Assembly (NCBI GenBank): GCA_013397115.1
Contig: VWZW01004674.1
Span: forward strand, 111,879-175,878
Direction of reading: 5' to 3'
Source: Edolisoma coerulescens
Taxonomy: Eukaryota > Chordata > Aves > Passeriformes > Campephagidae
Length of the DNA stretch: 64,000 bases
Part shown: in pieces, positions 63,243-64,000 of the stretch
Layout: the number at the start of each line of letters is the position of its first letter
How positions within the stretch are numbered: position 1 is the first letter of the stretch
Translations under genes and position numbers: made by a program
Notes under the pieces: generated by a model
The model's database searches: none
Seen by the model: the letters and a program-made list of their open reading frames with translations, nothing else
What the model was told of the DNA's origin: nothing

Positions 63243-64000
63243 TGAATCCTAAAACAGGATTTATTTATTCCAAACAGAACAGCAATGAGCTCATCACAAC
63301 AGACAAAAACCTTGTTCAGAAGTTGTTTGGATAAGTCAATCTATCATAAAACAACTAAGCATCAAGACAGCAAACATATTTGCTGCTCAAAAGATGTAAA
63401 GACAAAATATGTCTGTCTTCTGCAGATGAAGATAATCCCACAATCCTTCTCCACTATCCTGTAAATTAAATCTTTCCCATGAAATATATGAGAAGTCTTG
63501 TGTGTCCTATTCCTCTCCCTTCTTTCAACTACAAATTTCTGATTCAACCTCTGCAAAGATATGCCTGAGTGGTTTCTCCAATGGCCCATCCATCAATCCC
63601 TAAGACTTCTGGTCTTCACAATTGTCTCCATTATCAACTTTTGTTCAGGGTTGGTGTGTCTTTGAGTATAATGTACTAATTTTCCTGTCTCTTGACCTGT
63701 CTTTTTTATGCTGACTAGCCATTAATCAGATATTCTGACAATGATCCTTACATTCTTCCGATCCTTGTACTAATTTAAAAAATGTGCACCATTCCACGAG
63801 GATTAACATTTTTTGTCATTTGGTTGGAACACTATCCAACTTACTTGTTGGCAAAATAGAGTAACAGTCAAAAAGACATAATTAACATTTTTTACTTTAG
63901 TCTTTAACCTCCAATTCACATGACTGATATTTGTGAGATATCAAAGGGGGTTTTTTTTGCTCTCAATGAGTCTATTTATGGATAGCAGTCATATTTTCTC
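63243..64000. other. gene-free AT-rich DNA to window end
   Basis: No gene, RNA or named repeat was recognised. Confidence 0.5.

Noticed and set aside
62933..63334. 133-codon + strand open frame
   Set aside because: Its second half lies inside an ERV-L type LTR fragment (from 63104), which is noncoding, and the first half shows no protein features.

Overview
The window looks like 64 kb of AT-rich, gene-free DNA from a bird nuclear genome, either intergenic or inside a very large intron. The bird call rests on many pieces of the avian CR1 LINE. On the + strand these end in runs such as CCATTCTATGATT; on the - strand they begin with runs such as ATAGAATCATAGAAT followed by GGTTGGAAGAGACC. Several avian-type endogenous retrovirus LTRs support the same call. 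I cannot place it in an order or species. No open frame reaches 150 codons, and the longer frames fall in repeats or look like chance. I found no convincing protein-coding exon, tRNA, rRNA, snRNA, CRISPR or operon-like structure.

Layout. 1-9134 is unique AT-rich DNA broken by one unexplained GC-rich island (about 3339-3680), with a CTCF-like motif just after it. 9135-9757 holds two head-to-tail CR1 pieces on the - strand. 9758-24851 is unique sequence with a probable old LTR piece at 17613. 24852-25397 is a solo LTR with promoter boxes, followed within about 50 bases by a - strand CR1. 25721-38668 is mostly unique. It holds a short + strand CR1 (30747-30890), a 92-bp direct duplication (35851-35942 and 37879-37970) that looks like a 3' splice site, and a perfect 22-bp palindrome made of two fused octamer motifs (37260-37281). 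38669-40610 has two - strand CR1 pieces. 47340-48647 is the longest CR1, which has lost its reverse transcriptase core. Further + strand CR1 3' ends lie at 53650-54123, 56645-57047 and 60341-60438. The last 4.3 kb carries three different LTRs (about 59750-60312, 62449-62720 and 63104-63242).

There is no gene set working together here. The history that can be read is one of repeated CR1 and ERV insertion into neutral-looking DNA. I found no new biological system. The parts least explained by known repeats are the GC-rich island, the duplicated acceptor-like block with a small open frame beside it, and the octamer palindrome. Repeat family names come from remembered consensus features, not from a search.
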